64,000 nucleotides of DNA from Adiantum capillus-veneris (GCA_014529385.2 CM043944.1:54913768-54977767); one strand, 5' to 3'; positions 12,662-24,570 are shown, counted from the first letter of the stretch. The notes: generated by a model not told the origin, from the letters alone. A program made the numbers and translations.

Positions 12662-14268
12662 TGTCATAAAATCTAATATCTAACTAACCCAAATGATTTT
12701 CTCATATTAAATTGATCACTTAATGTGGGAGAATAAACGGGAACAAGTGTTAAGATATAGGTATGTGCTTATAGATCTATCTCAACACGGGGCCAATGGT
12801 AAAGGGGCCCAAAAGGGAGATGGTCTATCAAAGAGCAAGGCTAACCAAAGGAGCATAAGACCTTAGGGTTAGCTTCATTGAAGACCTCCAATAAATGTGT
12901 GTAAAAGTCCTTTGACCTTAAGTAAGCTAGGGCTGAGCTTGAGGTGGGAACCCGGCCCAAGCTCGAGGTGCTTGTCATGCTTGAGGTGTTTTTCATGCTT
13001 GAGGTGCTTGATTAAGATGCTTGAGGTGCTTGACTGGCTCCATGCTTGAGGTGCTTGACTTGCTGCATGATTAAAGTACTTGAGGTGCCTTGAGAAGCTT
13101 GCCTGAGATGCTTGTGGGAACACCCCCTAGTTCAAGTGCTTTGTCATGCTTGGTGAGTAAGGTGCTTGATCACCTAAAAGTCAAAAGCATTCCTACAAGA
13201 GGGGGGGCGAGCCCTTTTCCTAGGGGCTAGAGAGAGAACACCCACTTACACACACAAGGGAAGCCCAACTTGAAGAGGCAGCAAGGACACATGTCAGGCC
13301 CCTACCCATGTTACCTTCATGTGTTGCTTGAAGCCTATTGGCTAGGCTTCAAAGGGGTCCAATGATAAATTACATGAATTATCTAATTGTTTTAGCATTT
13401 ATCAAGTCCTCTCTCTCAAAGGGGAAAGGGGGACACTTGTCCCACGGCTACCCATGTTGCTTGTAATGGCTCTTGCTTGTGATTGGCTAGGCTTGGAGGG
13501 GTCCAATGAGCTTCAGGCATGAGCTACAAGGGGGGGTCGACCCAAGAAAGCTAGGGGGGTGCCTAGGGGGTATACTCACCCATACACACTCACAAGCACT
13601 CTCATTGTGTGATATGCAAAGTGCAAGAGCTCCCTCTCCAAGCAAGTAGAGGTTGAGAGCCTACACCAACACTCTTGGCTATGGAGTGCAAATCCAACCA
13701 AGAGCCATGCTTCAATGCTTAAGCTTGCCATATCCTTCTTCTTCATTACTATGCTATTATGTATGCTAGCAACAAGAGTATGATAAGTGAGGAACTAATT
13801 CTTTCTCCTACGAAATGTTTCTTCTTCCTCTTCCCTACCCTCATTCCCTGCTAGCTCTCTCCACCTTCGAAGGTGTTTGAGGTCTTGGGACTGAGGCTTG
13901 GGATAGTTAAAGCTTTCTTCAAGTTTATGTTATGTTTGTGGTGCATGAAGCCTTCCATCTTCATGGCATCACCTAGGTCACAAGGAACACAAAGACTATA
14001 TTGTAACAAGTCTCTCTTTATGGGAGAAATCATAATACAAATGCCTATTGGAGGGGGGACCGGCTCCACATAAATCCGGTCCTCAATTGTTGTCATGTTC
14101 TCTAAACTCTCTCTCTTGCAAAAGTATTGTCTATGCCAAGTTAACTAATTGCTATGATTATGTTGCTATCTTCAATTATGTCTACCCGCTATGCTCACAA
14201 AATCATTTCTTGAAAGTACTCTCATTAAATTCCGCTATTCTCAAATTGAATAGGCAAATTCCATTACA
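12662..14268 (+). repeat. Gypsy-B 3' LTR
   Basis: Near-identical copy of 5498-7104 with the same length and ends. Differences seen by eye are about ten single-base changes. It is followed directly by the duplicated ATGG target and the Copia-A gag sequence. Confidence 0.93.
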
Positions 14269-14788
14269 ATGGTGCGCTTCATAGAAAACGCAATCAATGC
14301 ATGAGCCTGTGCATCCTTTACATCCCAACAAGATTGTTCTGCCGTAGGCAAGATAACTCTAATAGAAGCAGTTGTTGCAGCAAGGCCTGCAACATCCTCA
14401 ACATCGCCTGTATCCTCAAAACCAGGATGTACATCAATGCCATGCACAATATTCCAGACGCCCTTTGACACAAGAACATGTTGCATCATGTAATCCCACA
14501 TAGGGTAATTGTCCCCATCCAACCGAGGAACAATGGTGCGCTTCATAGAAAACGCAATCAATGCATGAGCCTGTGCATCCTTTACATCCCAACAAGATTG
14601 TTCTGCCATAGGCAAGACAACTCTAATAGCAGCAATTGTTGCAGCAAGGCCTGCAACATCCTCAACATCGCTTATATCCTCAGAACCAGGATGTACATCA
14701 ATGCCATGCACAATATTCTAGACGCCCTTTGACACAAGAACATGTTGCATCATGTAATCCCACATAGGGTAATTGTCCCCATCCAACC
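14267..14788 (-). repeat. 264-bp tandem duplication inside Copia-A gag
   Basis: Copy one covers 14267-14530 and copy two 14531-14788, with a 264-bp period that keeps frame (88 codons). The copies differ at scattered positions (for example GCCGTAGGCAAGATAAC against GCCATAGGCAAGACAAC). The Gypsy-B insertion point is exactly at one end of copy one, at CAATGG. Confidence 0.88.
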
Positions 14789-14837
14789 TGTCCTCAGCAG
14801 TAAACATCTTGAACACATCTGTGTTATTGTCAGCCAT
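14269..14837 (-). pseudogene. Copia-A gag N-terminal part, with internal duplication
   Basis: Reading on the minus strand from ATG at 14837: MADNNTDVFKMFTAEDRLDG, then a copia gag head with DNYPMWDYMMQHVLVSKGVW. An amber codon interrupts it near 14718. The segment RLDGDNYPMW through SMKRTIVP (88 codons) occurs twice in tandem. The frame runs into the Gypsy-B 3' LTR at 14268 and continues beyond Gypsy-B at 5497, so gag was split by that insertion. Function: retrotransposon capsid protein. Confidence 0.82.
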
Positions 14838-15202
14838 GGTAAATGTTGCACCTGATGTGAAAACTGCCCGAAAAGAGGAGAAACAAAGCACGAAAAATAT
14901 GTGCTATATAGCACAAATAGTAGAAGAGTGTAAATCACCTGTTATGCATAAAATTGCACTGACAGAAATTCTGCACAAAATGACGAAATAGCCTGTGCAG
15001 CACTACCTGTAGTGGAAATGGAGGCCGAAATGAGCCCGAATTAGAAATTTGAGTAGACTAAGCTCTACGAGCTTATCCAATATATTTGTCAACCTGCGAA
15101 CGCTCGCCAAATCTCACTGAACTCGGAGAAAGTGAGTAGGCGTGTGCTAGAGCAACTGCTAGCGACTAAGCCGAGGAGGATGGAACCTGCTCTAATACCA
15201 AT

Positions 15203-15428
15203 TGTTGGAATTAGGGTTGCAGAGAAACGCACACAGCTTGGAGAAGACGAAGGAAGCTCAAGGCACACAATAGAGAGTGTGTTACTTTGTGTGCAATGGA
15301 AAGATAGATTGCCCTAGAGTAATGGGCGTATATACAATGCACGGGGGGAAAAACCTCCTAAAGAGGGAAAAAAATGCCCCGGCAGTCCTAGTGTGTTCAT
15401 ACATCACCACCACATGTATATGGTAGCA
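15203..15428 (-). repeat. Copia-A 5' LTR and adjacent primer site
   Basis: 226 bp, matching 1221-1449. On the minus strand it ends CCAACA, followed by AT and TGGTATTAGAGC (15189-15200), a one-mismatch initiator tRNA-Met primer site. A TATA-like GTATATAC (minus) lies inside. Confidence 0.87.
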
Positions 15429-17161
15429 ATATCGTGGCACGCGTGAGAAGCCTTGCTTCATGTGAAATTGTCAAAGCACTTTACTTTATGCGACAGACAA
15501 CATGTTCCAAAGTAAACATGAAAACATGGAAAACAAAAAAATTTAAAATTTGGCTAACCTGGTTATCCCGCTGTAACCAGTCATCTTGAAATTTTGATGG
15601 AGAAAAACTTGTTCCAATACGGCTCATAGCCTAGTCTGCTGCGCGAGAGAGAGTTGTCGCGTGTATCATATACACCCTCTGAAATAACCTATAGGTACAT
15701 TGAGAAATGCCCCAATTTTGCATGCTCATAACAGAGTCCAAACGTGAAAAAAAATCCATACAAAATGCCTAAAATGAAGCCGTGCTTCACATAAATACGT
15801 CTATCCTCATTGCCAACAAATGCTATTGTTGACAAATTATGCCATAGCAAAGAGAGTCAACCTTGTCGATCATGTACAAAAAATTGACCTTGTCACGCAA
15901 TTTCAACTAAAATTGGCTAGTTTTGTGTGGCTAGCATCTTTGTCAACTTGTGGAAGCAAGGGCAAGAAGTCAGCAATGCCGAGCTCTATGCACCCTTCAT
16001 CAAGTGGAGCCACAGCGTGTGCCAATCTCCTTGAGATTCCATGGGCATCAAATTGTAACCTCAGATATGTGTATGTTGTCAAGGTACGCTGGAGAATCCT
16101 TGCTTCTAATCAACATCGTTTGTACGCAAGCCGTGCTTGAGTCCGATGTACAACTAGCCATTGGTCCTTGCCGACAATGTATGCAACAAAATTTGAAGGC
16201 TTATATAATTTTCACAAGCCGTGCTCGTGCTTGGGGGGCTCAAAGTACACTCCCCTCTTTTGCATGATAGAACTATGTAGCATGTTGTGAAACATTTTCC
16301 AAACAAATGGAAAATAGAAGCATATTGTATTAATCCCACGGCTCGACTTGCTGTGCTGCCAATGTCTGGCAGGATGTAGAAGCATGCATGGCAAGCTTGT
16401 CGGATCCTTGCGGATGCCCTGTTGAATCACGAGCCGTGCTCGAGTACTTAATGTAGTGGGAGACGTAACCATGGTCCCTACCATGGTAGGTTGTAGCCTT
16501 GCCGATGACATCCTTGTATGTCTGTAACAAGCTTTGTTTACACGGGATCAACGCATCGAAGATCCTCAAATTAATGAGGATTCTCGTCTTTGCCACACCA
16601 CAAACTCTGATTTAGCAACATCAAAAATCCATGGCGTTGGTGGCATGCAGTCCATGCATGCATGGTTGCATGACATGCTACATGGGCCCCTGCTCTTATC
16701 CGATGTGGGTGCCCCAAAATAGGGCACCTATTGTAAACTTGAAATGTGAAATAACAAAAAATAAATAAAAATAACTCACTGTTATCAGCAGCGATGGCGA
16801 TCTTGTGCCCATCAGAAAATCGAGGCCTGCAAGGAGTTGGATTGCTAAACATGGAGCCCCAGAGTGACACGAATTGCCCCACACAGCCCTGGGATGCCGT
16901 AGACACCCGCATCTTCTAGTTTGGTGCAGGTCCACCAACGGCCTCCCGCCCCGCAAGCACAACTTCCCACCAAAAACCATCTCCCTTCTAGTCTATAGGG
17001 ACTGCATCTCGCGAACACCTTGATTCCAAGAGGGAGAAAGAACACTTTGATTCCGAGAGAAAGAAATAATACCAAGCTTCTTCCAGATTCTTTGGTCTTG
17101 CATGCTGCTCATCCCCTTCCTGTCGAAGCTTCCATGAATACACACACACACACACACAAAC

Positions 17162-17192
<31 letters not shown>

Positions 17193-17238
17193 TTGCTTTC
17201 ACGCACGACCCTGCATGCTTCCCTCTCCTTCTCCCCTA
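15429..17238. other. Unrecognised, gene-poor DNA
   Basis: AT-rich flank with no reading frame showing a recognisable domain. Scattered repeats of AGCCGTGCT occur around 15780, 16130, 16220 and 16430. A CA tract (about 17137-17159) and GA tract (about 17162-17187) lie near the end. The last 200 bp may be the leader of the LTR remnant at 17252-17449. Confidence 0.4.
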
Positions 17239-17449
17239 GCTCTGATACCAATGTGAGACCACAGGGTAGACAGACATGCAAATAACCTCCCAACCATCCT
17301 ATATATAGGCCCTTGGCCCTCTTCCATATATAGACCCCTTTACTGCATGTGTGTCCGGCACATTGCCAAGGTCGTGCCCGCCTAGTCCTACCCTTGGCAT
17401 GACAGTATCCAACATAGGGTATATGTACTATCCACACCACTAAGTCACA
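17239..17449 (-). repeat. LTR remnant with tRNA-Met primer site (minus strand)
   Basis: On the minus strand TGGTATCAGAGC (17250-17239) follows a block that starts TGTGACTTAG (17449) and ends GTCTCACA (17252), so TG...CA ends with short inverted termini. CCTATATATAGG inside resembles a TATA box. No gag or pol was found on the expected side, so this is an isolated 5' end of an old element. The outer boundary is a best guess, because no partner LTR is in the window. Confidence 0.55.
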
Positions 17450-17705
17450 AGTGGAAGAAAACATGCTTAGATGAATCTAAGAAAAGTCCAGATTCACTAT
17501 TGAGAAAAGTGAAAAGTAGCATTTAAGTAATCCTCCTCCTGACCATATAATCATTAGCTCCGTCAAGCCTAGCATATTCTCCTATAGAGGAGAGTAGAAT
17601 TGTGTTTATCCACAAAACACAAGGAAAGCAGAGATAAGCACTCTCCTCAAGCCATATGGGAAGTCTTGTCTAAGCAGTTCATTAGGTCAAACCAAGTATA
17701 GTGAC

Positions 17706-17708
<3 letters not shown>

Positions 17709-17790
<82 letters not shown>

Positions 17791-17795
17791 AGGAG
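17709..17795. repeat. Compound (GT)n(GA)n microsatellite
   Basis: About 42 bp of uninterrupted GT followed by about 30 bp of GA and then an imperfect GA-rich tail. Confidence 0.95.
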
Positions 17796-17799
17796 AGAG

Positions 17800-18518
17800 A
17801 TGGGGAGAGACGAGTAACGAGGAAGGAGACGGCATTGTTGTAGGTGCCATGGCGGGTGAAAACTTGAGCAACCTAGGTCAAAAAACATGGCATACCTTGC
17901 TCTATTTCTTTTTTAATGCGCCAATTACTATCTGCACCCATTTTTTCAAATATTACCGCGTTTTGATATTTTTAAAAGTTGGAAAAAGAATCGATGTTGC
18001 AATGGGGTGATTATCCCACCTCCATTCTAACCAGCATTCCTTTTTGTACAAATTTTATTTTATTTTCTTTCTATCTTTTCCTATATATTAGATTATTATT
18101 TTTTATTGTTTCTTTAGTCATTTCTTTCTATTGAAATTTTAGCGCCCTTCCCCTCCCCCCTCTATACTACCTATTTTTTTTTTAAAGCACTTGTTTTTTA
18201 AAAATAAAATTGAATTTAATTAATTACAATTCATGTATGTGCAGGACAATTGGGATGATAGAGTCCCTCCCAACGGCCCAAAACGTGAGTAGTGCCTCAA
18301 GAACAAGCTCCCTTACCCTACGCGAAGTGCAAAGGGAAGATTCCTCACTTGAGGCACATTGCCTTGGAGGATGTGGAGAATGAGGGGCTCTGGATACCTC
18401 AAAAAACAAACCGAGTAAATGGAAGTACCGTCCCTCCTCGCTTGAGGATGCTCCCCATTGGTCAGTGTTTAGTGGTGGTGATCTAGCATGCAAAACTGAA
18501 AGACAACAATAAGAGCTA
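17800..18518. other. AT-rich spacer, no gene recognised
   Basis: Homopolymer-rich T and A runs. The last 280 bp have fewer stops and may be the decayed upstream part of the CACTA transposase described next, but I see no diagnostic motif. Confidence 0.35.
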
Positions 18519-19380
18519 TTGAGTGAAGGCATGTCATCTGGTGATTGTGGCACTAGCTCTACTTCAACAACCTCTCCATACACATCCCAAGGACACTTTG
18601 AGGTTGAGGACGAGCACATGCTCAACATGGTGGATGCGTTTTTGGCACATGAATCCAACATGTGCGAGGAGGCTTGTAGACCCAAGGACACTTTGAGGTT
18701 GAGGACGAGCACATGCTCAACATGGTGGATGCGTTTTTGGCACATGAATCCAACATGTGCGAGGAGGCTTGTAGACCTTGCACTAAACGGGCACATGCAA
18801 AGGAGGACAGGATGCTATTGAGTGCCCAAACACCTCTTTAAGATTGTACCTAGTACTCGGTGCTCCAAGCATCGTTGGAGGTCCTCAACTTGCAGGCCAA
18901 ATTTGGTTGGAGCAGTGCAAGTGTAAATACACTTTTTGGGGGAGTTATATCCATGGTTTTTTGTGAATTGCACTCTTTTGTTGGTTCCCCCTTGCATTTG
19001 TACTAATTTCTTTTTCTTTGTACTTTGATGGGAAAAATTCTTCCTAAATATCACCACACGCCTTCGGATCATTGAGACGAGTGAGGTGGTATGCCACCAC
19101 ACTTGGCATGGACTATGAATGCATCCATGCATGCATACTATACCGCAATGAACATGCACATGCTACCTCATGTACCATGTGTAGAGAAGCACTCTATAAG
19201 ACTGGTGTGAGTAGGTCTCACCTACCCCATAAGGTATTGATGCATTTTCCTTTTATCCCTCAGATTTTGCACATGTTCAAAAGTAGGTCTATAGTGGATC
19301 TTCTCACATGGCATGCCAATGATTTCTCAAATGATGGGATGATGCATGTCCCTACCCATACACATTTTCTTCCGTTGTTG
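18519..19380 (+). pseudogene. CACTA (En/Spm) tnp2-type transposase fragment
   Basis: Broken plus-strand frames resemble the N-terminal part of plant TNP2 transposases: VLQASLEVLNLQAKFGW near 18865, SSASVNTLFG after it, then after a non-coding gap LGMDYECIHACILYRNEHAH (about 19100-19160), CTMCREALYK, LPHKVLMHFPFIPQILHMFK and DLLTWHANDFSNDGMMHVP (to about 19350). Conserved CACTA features present are the Y-IHAC-L-R block, the paired Cys of CTMC, and the PHKVL-FP-IP-L segment. Frames shift at least twice, one shift caused by a 95-bp tandem duplication (18586-18775). No CACTA termini were identified. Confidence 0.7.
18586..18775 (+). repeat. Exact 95-bp tandem duplication in the tnp2 fragment
   Basis: The unit beginning CCCAAGGACACTTTGAGG at 18586 restarts at 18681, with no mismatch seen. 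95 is not a multiple of three, so the second copy is read in a different frame. Confidence 0.95.
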
Positions 19381-19389
19381 TTCTAAAGA

Positions 19390-20660
19390 GTTATAGATGT
19401 ATCATTTTGTGTTGTGCGCGGTGCAAGAGTGCTTTTGCTATCAAAAATTACTTTGAAGAAGAGCTCCTCCGTCCCCCTCTCTCTTCTTTAGCCAACCCAC
19501 TTTGAAAACTCTCTCTACAATCCGCGGTAAAAGGCCATGATAAATGTTTACAAATTTTCATGGTGTGTGCTATCGTAGGGCATGTTTTGTTTTTTGCTAG
19601 CATCTTCACAAAGAGTGATGAAAACCGATGCTGCGCAGAGAGATGAAGGGGAGAGTTTAAAATAAAGGCTATGGCTTGGCAAAACATGGTTTTAAAAAAA
19701 TGATTTTTGGGGTTGTTCCTACGATAACAAGATCTTGAATTGCAATTTGTCGCTACTTGTTCAAGCTTAGCTTTATGTTTCAGTGGTTGTTTTGGCCGAT
19801 CCTTGATTCTCCCACCGACATTGCACAAGGGGTAATATCCTCAAAGGTCTCTTATAAGTCGTCAAATGAGTGGTAGAACTGGTGAGGTGGAATGTCCCAA
19901 AGCAAAATTACTTGAGCTTAAGACTTGTCAGGATAATCTTCAACGTTTGTCAAGATTATTTTCATGAAGTTGAGACATCTATCTTGTTCCAGTATTTCCT
20001 GATTTATTACTTACAAGTACTCATAGTTGTTCAAGATGGAATCTCGATCCTATTCCTTCCCTCGAGAGGTTCACCCCTTAGACATTTAAGTTACCATGTG
20101 AGTTCAAATGAATAAATTTTTTAACTCCCAAAATTTTAAAATTTTAGCAAGATTATAATAATAGAAGAGGTTTTAAAATTGATTTTAGAGGGAAAAAAAC
20201 CCGTGAGTTTTTTAAGAAAAACAGTTCATTTTATTACTGTAAACATGTAAGTAAAGGGGTTTTTTTAATACCCTTTGAACACATATTATATGAATAGTTT
20301 TTTAAAGGTGCACCTCTCGAGTCCTTTCTTCTCTATTTTTTGCTTCTTACTACTTCTTAATCGTATTTTTGAATATTCACTAGCTACTAAGTATGATACA
20401 TATATACAAACCTCGATTCATCAATTTTGTGTTTGTTTCTCTTGAAACAAGTGTTTTCTATACTGCCCTTTTAATCTTGGTTATCTTCTTGGCAGCAATC
20501 ATGCAGACATAATAGATTCAATGAAAAGAGAGAAGCAAAAATAAAATAGAATATTTAGCTCTTCTCCATGGCTACTCTAAGCTCTATGATTGTTGCATTC
20601 ATAATGAAAAATAAATTCTCTTTCTCCCTCACCATTAGAGTTCCATGCCCAAGAGCGTAA
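19390..20660. other. No gene recognised
   Basis: AT-rich DNA with T and A runs. A few short ORFs occur (for example 19448-19828 minus, 19870-20115 plus) but have no recognisable motif and are probably chance. Confidence 0.4.
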
Positions 20661-20665
20661 GCACA

Positions 20666-21051
20666 ACTCTGATACCACTATAGCAGTTGATAGGCTAGAG
20701 GGCCCTGCAAAATACTAAAAATAAGATATTGCATGCCATTAAACAGAAGATCCGTTGAGAGCAGATCTAGTGCAAGGGCACCTCCTAGAGCTACATAGAC
20801 AGGAGGAGAGAGGAGAGGTGAGAAGAGAGAAGGATGCAAACACTAATCCAAAGTCCTCCCTTGACAGAGTGAGCAGTTTTCTCTCACATATTTATTTATA
20901 GATTTTTTAAATTCTAAAAAGTGGATACAAACTATCCACTTTGACATAATAATGACCACAGCTCATAAAAAGCACTTAAATAATAATATGTACATAAATG
21001 TGATATCCTTTCACGTAGTCCATAGCTCATCATGCTTTTTACCAACTATCA
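20666..21051 (-). repeat. Candidate LTR with tRNA-Met primer site (minus strand)
   Basis: On the minus strand TGATAGTTGG (21051) to CCTATCA (20688) forms a 364-bp block with inverted ends (TGATAG/CTATCA). TGGTATCAGAGT, an initiator tRNA-Met primer site with its last base changed, follows 10 bp later (20677-20666). A TATAAATA-like sequence (minus) lies near 20900. The 10-bp gap and absence of a partner LTR make this tentative. It could be a solo or short terminal-repeat element. Confidence 0.45.
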
Positions 21052-22027
21052 ATTGCAATAAATAACTATAACTATATATATTAATCTCCAGTACTTTGCT
21101 AAGCACTTCATTGTTTAACATTACCTAGCATCAACATTTTCAAGAGTAAGGTCCTCAAGTACTCCTTATGCTTTTTGAAGTGCACCATATTTGGCATACT
21201 TTTTGACCAAAGCAATGCCGGGCACAAGACTTGGCATAATAATTTGTCTAAGGGATGATAATGCCCAAAACCCTATGTGTTGTCTGGGTTTTTTCTTGTG
21301 GACGGGGAGCATCATGACAAGGGTCTAAAAGTGATTGCTAAATAGGTTACAATGATCATGATAATTATAATACCCTCGTGATTTGATCCTTGAGAGAGAT
21401 GTTTTTGTGAAAGGGCTCGATTTGTGGAGTCTCGTGCTTGAGTACATAGATTCAATGCCTATTGAAGAGAGTTTTTGTCATGTGACTATTTTCACATGCA
21501 TAATCGAGGGCAATTACAATTACAATTATTTGCAAGAGGGGGTTAATCTCATAAGTTGGTGATGTGACAATAGCCAGCTTAAATAGATTGGTGAGAGGAC
21601 CATACAAAAACTTGAGGAGATTGGGCAAGTGATCTAAAACCTCTAAACATACAAAAGCATGAGGGCAGACTATTGACTACAAGTCTTTGTAAATTCTTTG
21701 TGAATTTTGCTCACATGCTAATATGGTAGGTTGTATAAGTTTCTTGGATTTTTTGCTAGTAGATTCCAGGTGTTTTGGTACATGACCTCTGAGAGAAACT
21801 CCTTTTGTTTTTGGATGGAAGCTTTTGGGTCTCTTATTCTAGGCATCTGATCTTACACTTTTTATAAGTGCCCTCAGGGTTAATCTCTACTACAGAGCAT
21901 TTGGATGCAGAGTCTCAGAGGGAGCTGGACCCTTGGGGATTTATAACTTCGTGAGGCAATAATGAGGAAATACTAAAAGGAGCCCTTGTATTAGGGGCCA
22001 TTGCATCTTGGCTCAAAACTCCGTTGT

Positions 22028-22041
22028 GCCATGTTAAGTTG

Positions 22042-22092
<51 letters not shown>
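22028..22092. repeat. (TC)n microsatellite
   Basis: About 65 bp of TC dinucleotides with a single interruption at the end. Confidence 0.95.
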
Positions 22093-22095
<3 letters not shown>

Positions 22096-23046
22096 CGTCT
22101 CTCTCTATTCAAGTTTAGTTACTTGCAATTTTGTTTGTGCGTGTCTTGCTATTGGTTTTCTTCCTTGGAGTGTCTAAGCGTATAACAATTGGCCTACACC
22201 TCAACTTCGATATAAAACACCTGCAATGCTAGATACATGTGTCGAGAAGACATAATATCATTCCACTTTGAGTGAATTGAGGAAAACCATCTAGAAGAAA
22301 GGAATGTACATCAATGTTGAGACTAAGAGGGTAAGATCAAGAGACGATGCACCCATGCTCTACAAGAGAAGAACAAGGTGCTATAGTAAGTCACCCAGTA
22401 GAGAAGAAGGATGTGCTATAATAAGGCACCCAATAGAGTGTCAATATTATCCGATGAACATGGAACGACAAGATTAAAAGGAGATAATCCACAAAAGCTT
22501 ACTCCCAACTTGGATACATATCCCCCTCTCAAGGGTGAACACCGAAACCATGGACAGTTGTCAAAACTCTGTGAGAGTCTCTACATGTGTATGTAATATA
22601 GGTAGATCCGAAATGAAATATACCTACAAAACCTAGAATCGATCACGTGTAGGAGATGGGTGTCCTTGTAGCCTAAAAACGTGTCAAACTTGACTTGTTT
22701 ACCTCCATCCTCCATCTCAACTATCAAAAGAGGACAAGGTCCCCTCCGTTGAGCTGCTAGATTGCCTTCTATTCTTTGCCGACTTTTGCTTGGATCTTGT
22801 TTTCTTGCCTTTACTTTTCCTCTTCTCATCCTCATTGTAAAAAGAGGAACAAGAATTGTCAAAATTCTGAGGACAATTTTTTTTTAAGTTCATCCTCAAA
22901 ACAAGCACGCTTTTTTGGCAATTGGCATGGCTTTCTACTTCATTGCCAACTTGAGAGGAGAATGGACATCTTCACGCCTTCTAGGGTGAGCCCTAATAAG
23001 TTGATGATCCTTCATGTGTTTCATATAGTATGAGTCCTTGGAGCAC

Positions 23047-23047
<1 letters not shown>

Positions 23048-23126
<79 letters not shown>
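23048..23126. repeat. Compound (CT)n(AT)n(TG)n microsatellite
   Basis: CT repeat, then about 28 bp of AT, then about 35 bp of TG without break. Confidence 0.95.
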
Positions 23127-23127
<1 letters not shown>

Positions 23128-24117
23128 GGGTAGGAAATTTACCGTAGGACTGTGTTCTGTCACTCACTTCTTTCTCTTTCAAAGAGACCACACGACCGAA
23201 TGACTCCCCGTAGTTTCTTCAGGTTTTTTCTTTCAAATTGAGGGTATTGTCTAAGCAAAGCCTCTTGCACATACGATGACAAACAATTTGCAAATGTTGG
23301 TACAAGCATCATGTAGCTTGTGTTGCTTAAGTGACGCCATTTGTGATACCCCTAACGACGACCTTATCGACGTTTTTATACATTTTGTTGGGAAATTATT
23401 GGCCGTTGTATAAGCAATGTATAATATGTTTTAAAACGTCACAACAACAAAGGTCCGTTGTAAAGTTCCTTGTGATTGGCTTGTTAAGACATCTTCTGAA
23501 AACAACTCTACCAAAAATGACAGAGTTGACTCTCATTTCGACAACATTTGGAAGGAAACAACAAACCGTTGAGCTCCCCATGACTGTTGCACCAAAAAGG
23601 ATCAAACTTGTCAAGCATAGAATAACTCTACCATCTCCATCGTACAAATGTGCTCTAAAACGCACGAGCAAAGTACAAGAATAAGCGTCCAAGGAGTTTT
23701 GAGTGTTATAATAGGCGCACATTGGTCTTCATCACTATATCACACGAGCATGTTCAAATGGGATAAATGGTGGAGGGAACCGTGGGCATGTCAATCATGG
23801 ACCATCGGATCTGACGATTGCCTCAAATTTCCTAATCCGTTCGAATTTAACAAATTCGACCGTGAATTTACTAATTAGCCCGCATTTTACAATGACATAC
23901 TCAAATTCACCATATTTTAATGAATGCATATGGGCGTAGTTAGTGCACATGACTCGCAATGGGAAGGCATGGGTTCAAGACATAGGGTATAGACCGCCCT
24001 GAATTTTCTTTTCTCCTCCCAATTTACCAAATGTCAAAATTTACAAATGTGCAATTGATGGTTGAGTCACCTCAATGTGCCCTTGAAAGATAAAGTGGTA
24101 TTTGTGTGGGGCCTCGA

Positions 24118-24570
24118 GACTAAATGGCACAAGGTCTTGAATGAAGACCCAGTCATGAGATCCACAGACGAGAACTACACAGACAAAAGCAAAGGCACAC
24201 CGGACAGTTCGATGTTTAAAAAGTGAACTCAAACATCCGAGGCGTAAACTTAGACAAACATAAGTACAAAATTTTCAAACTATGGTTGTCTTTCATTATC
24301 ATTTGCAAGCATGTCGGGTGTCCTCACTCAAGAAGAAAGACTTGTCCGCTACATAGTCCTAAAGCAACATGTGAAAACACATACATTACAGTGAAATGAA
24401 CACGCAAGCACGATTAGCTCATTGGGTTGCCACAACACCAATCTGTGTTCGAATCCCTAGGGTGACATCACTTTTTCTTTTGCCGTCCGATCGCCTCGAG
24501 ATCCCCTTGTTTGCAATCCACCATTAATCCCATGGCGAGGTCTTCATTCAAGACCCCATGCCATTTAGTC
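24118..24570. mobile_element. Small inverted-repeat (MITE-like) element downstream of the cyclase
   Basis: The 32-bp left arm (24118-24149, starting GACTAAATGGCA and ending CTTGAATGAAGACC) pairs with the right arm (24539-24570) with about 28 of 32 matches. The ~390 bp between them contain a tRNA-like A/B-box pair. No convincing target duplication was seen, so it may be a foldback element or two opposite copies of a dispersed repeat. It lies about 295 bp beyond the cyclase stop codon. Confidence 0.5.
24415..24456 (+). repeat. tRNA-derived SINE-like internal promoter (A and B boxes)
   Basis: TTAGCTCATTGGG at 24415 fits an A box and TGTTCGAATCC at 24446-24456 fits a B box with one change. Their 31-bp spacing is typical of tRNA-derived SINEs and too short for an intact tRNA. 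There is no cloverleaf, so it is not called a tRNA gene. Confidence 0.4.

Larger units (their letters stand above)
5498..14268 (+). mobile_element. Gypsy-B: Ty3/gypsy chromodomain retrotransposon nested in Copia-A
   Basis: Complete element with 1607-bp LTRs (5498-7104 and 12662-14268), a tRNA-Met primer site at 7106-7117, one long gag-pol frame (7520-12301) and a purine-rich tract at 12649-12661. Outside the LTRs the Copia-A gag reading resumes, and ATGG (possibly AATGG if the last LTR base is excluded) is duplicated on both sides: a 4-5 bp target duplication. About ten differences were seen by eye between the LTRs (roughly 0.6 percent), which implies a young insertion. Integrase C-terminal residues resemble a chromodomain, placing it among the chromoviruses. 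Confidence 0.93.
1221..15428 (-). mobile_element. Copia-A: Ty1/copia LTR retrotransposon, interrupted by Gypsy-B
   Basis: This is a minus-strand copia element with 5' LTR at 15203-15428, a tRNA-Met primer site just inside it, gag, protease, integrase, reverse transcriptase and RNase H in copia order, then a polypurine tract and the 3' LTR at 1221-1449. Its own length is about 5.4 kb; the rest is the nested Gypsy-B (5498-14268) sitting within gag. Reading frames carry several stops and shifts, so it is not autonomous. A 5' truncated relative lies at 55185-55935. Possible 5-bp target duplication GTATC/ATATC with one mismatch. Confidence 0.9.
21052..24117. other. Gene-poor region with microsatellites
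   Basis: No domain-bearing frame seen. Repeats include (TC)n at about 22028-22092 and a compound CT, TA and TG run at about 23048-23126. A tRNA B-box-like GGGTTCAAGAC near 23970 may mark an old SINE. The ORF at 23331-23684 (plus, 117 aa) has no motif I recognise. Confidence 0.4.

Noticed and set aside
24405-24470. Functional tRNA gene
   Set aside because: A and B boxes are only 31 bp apart and no acceptor, anticodon or T stems can be drawn.
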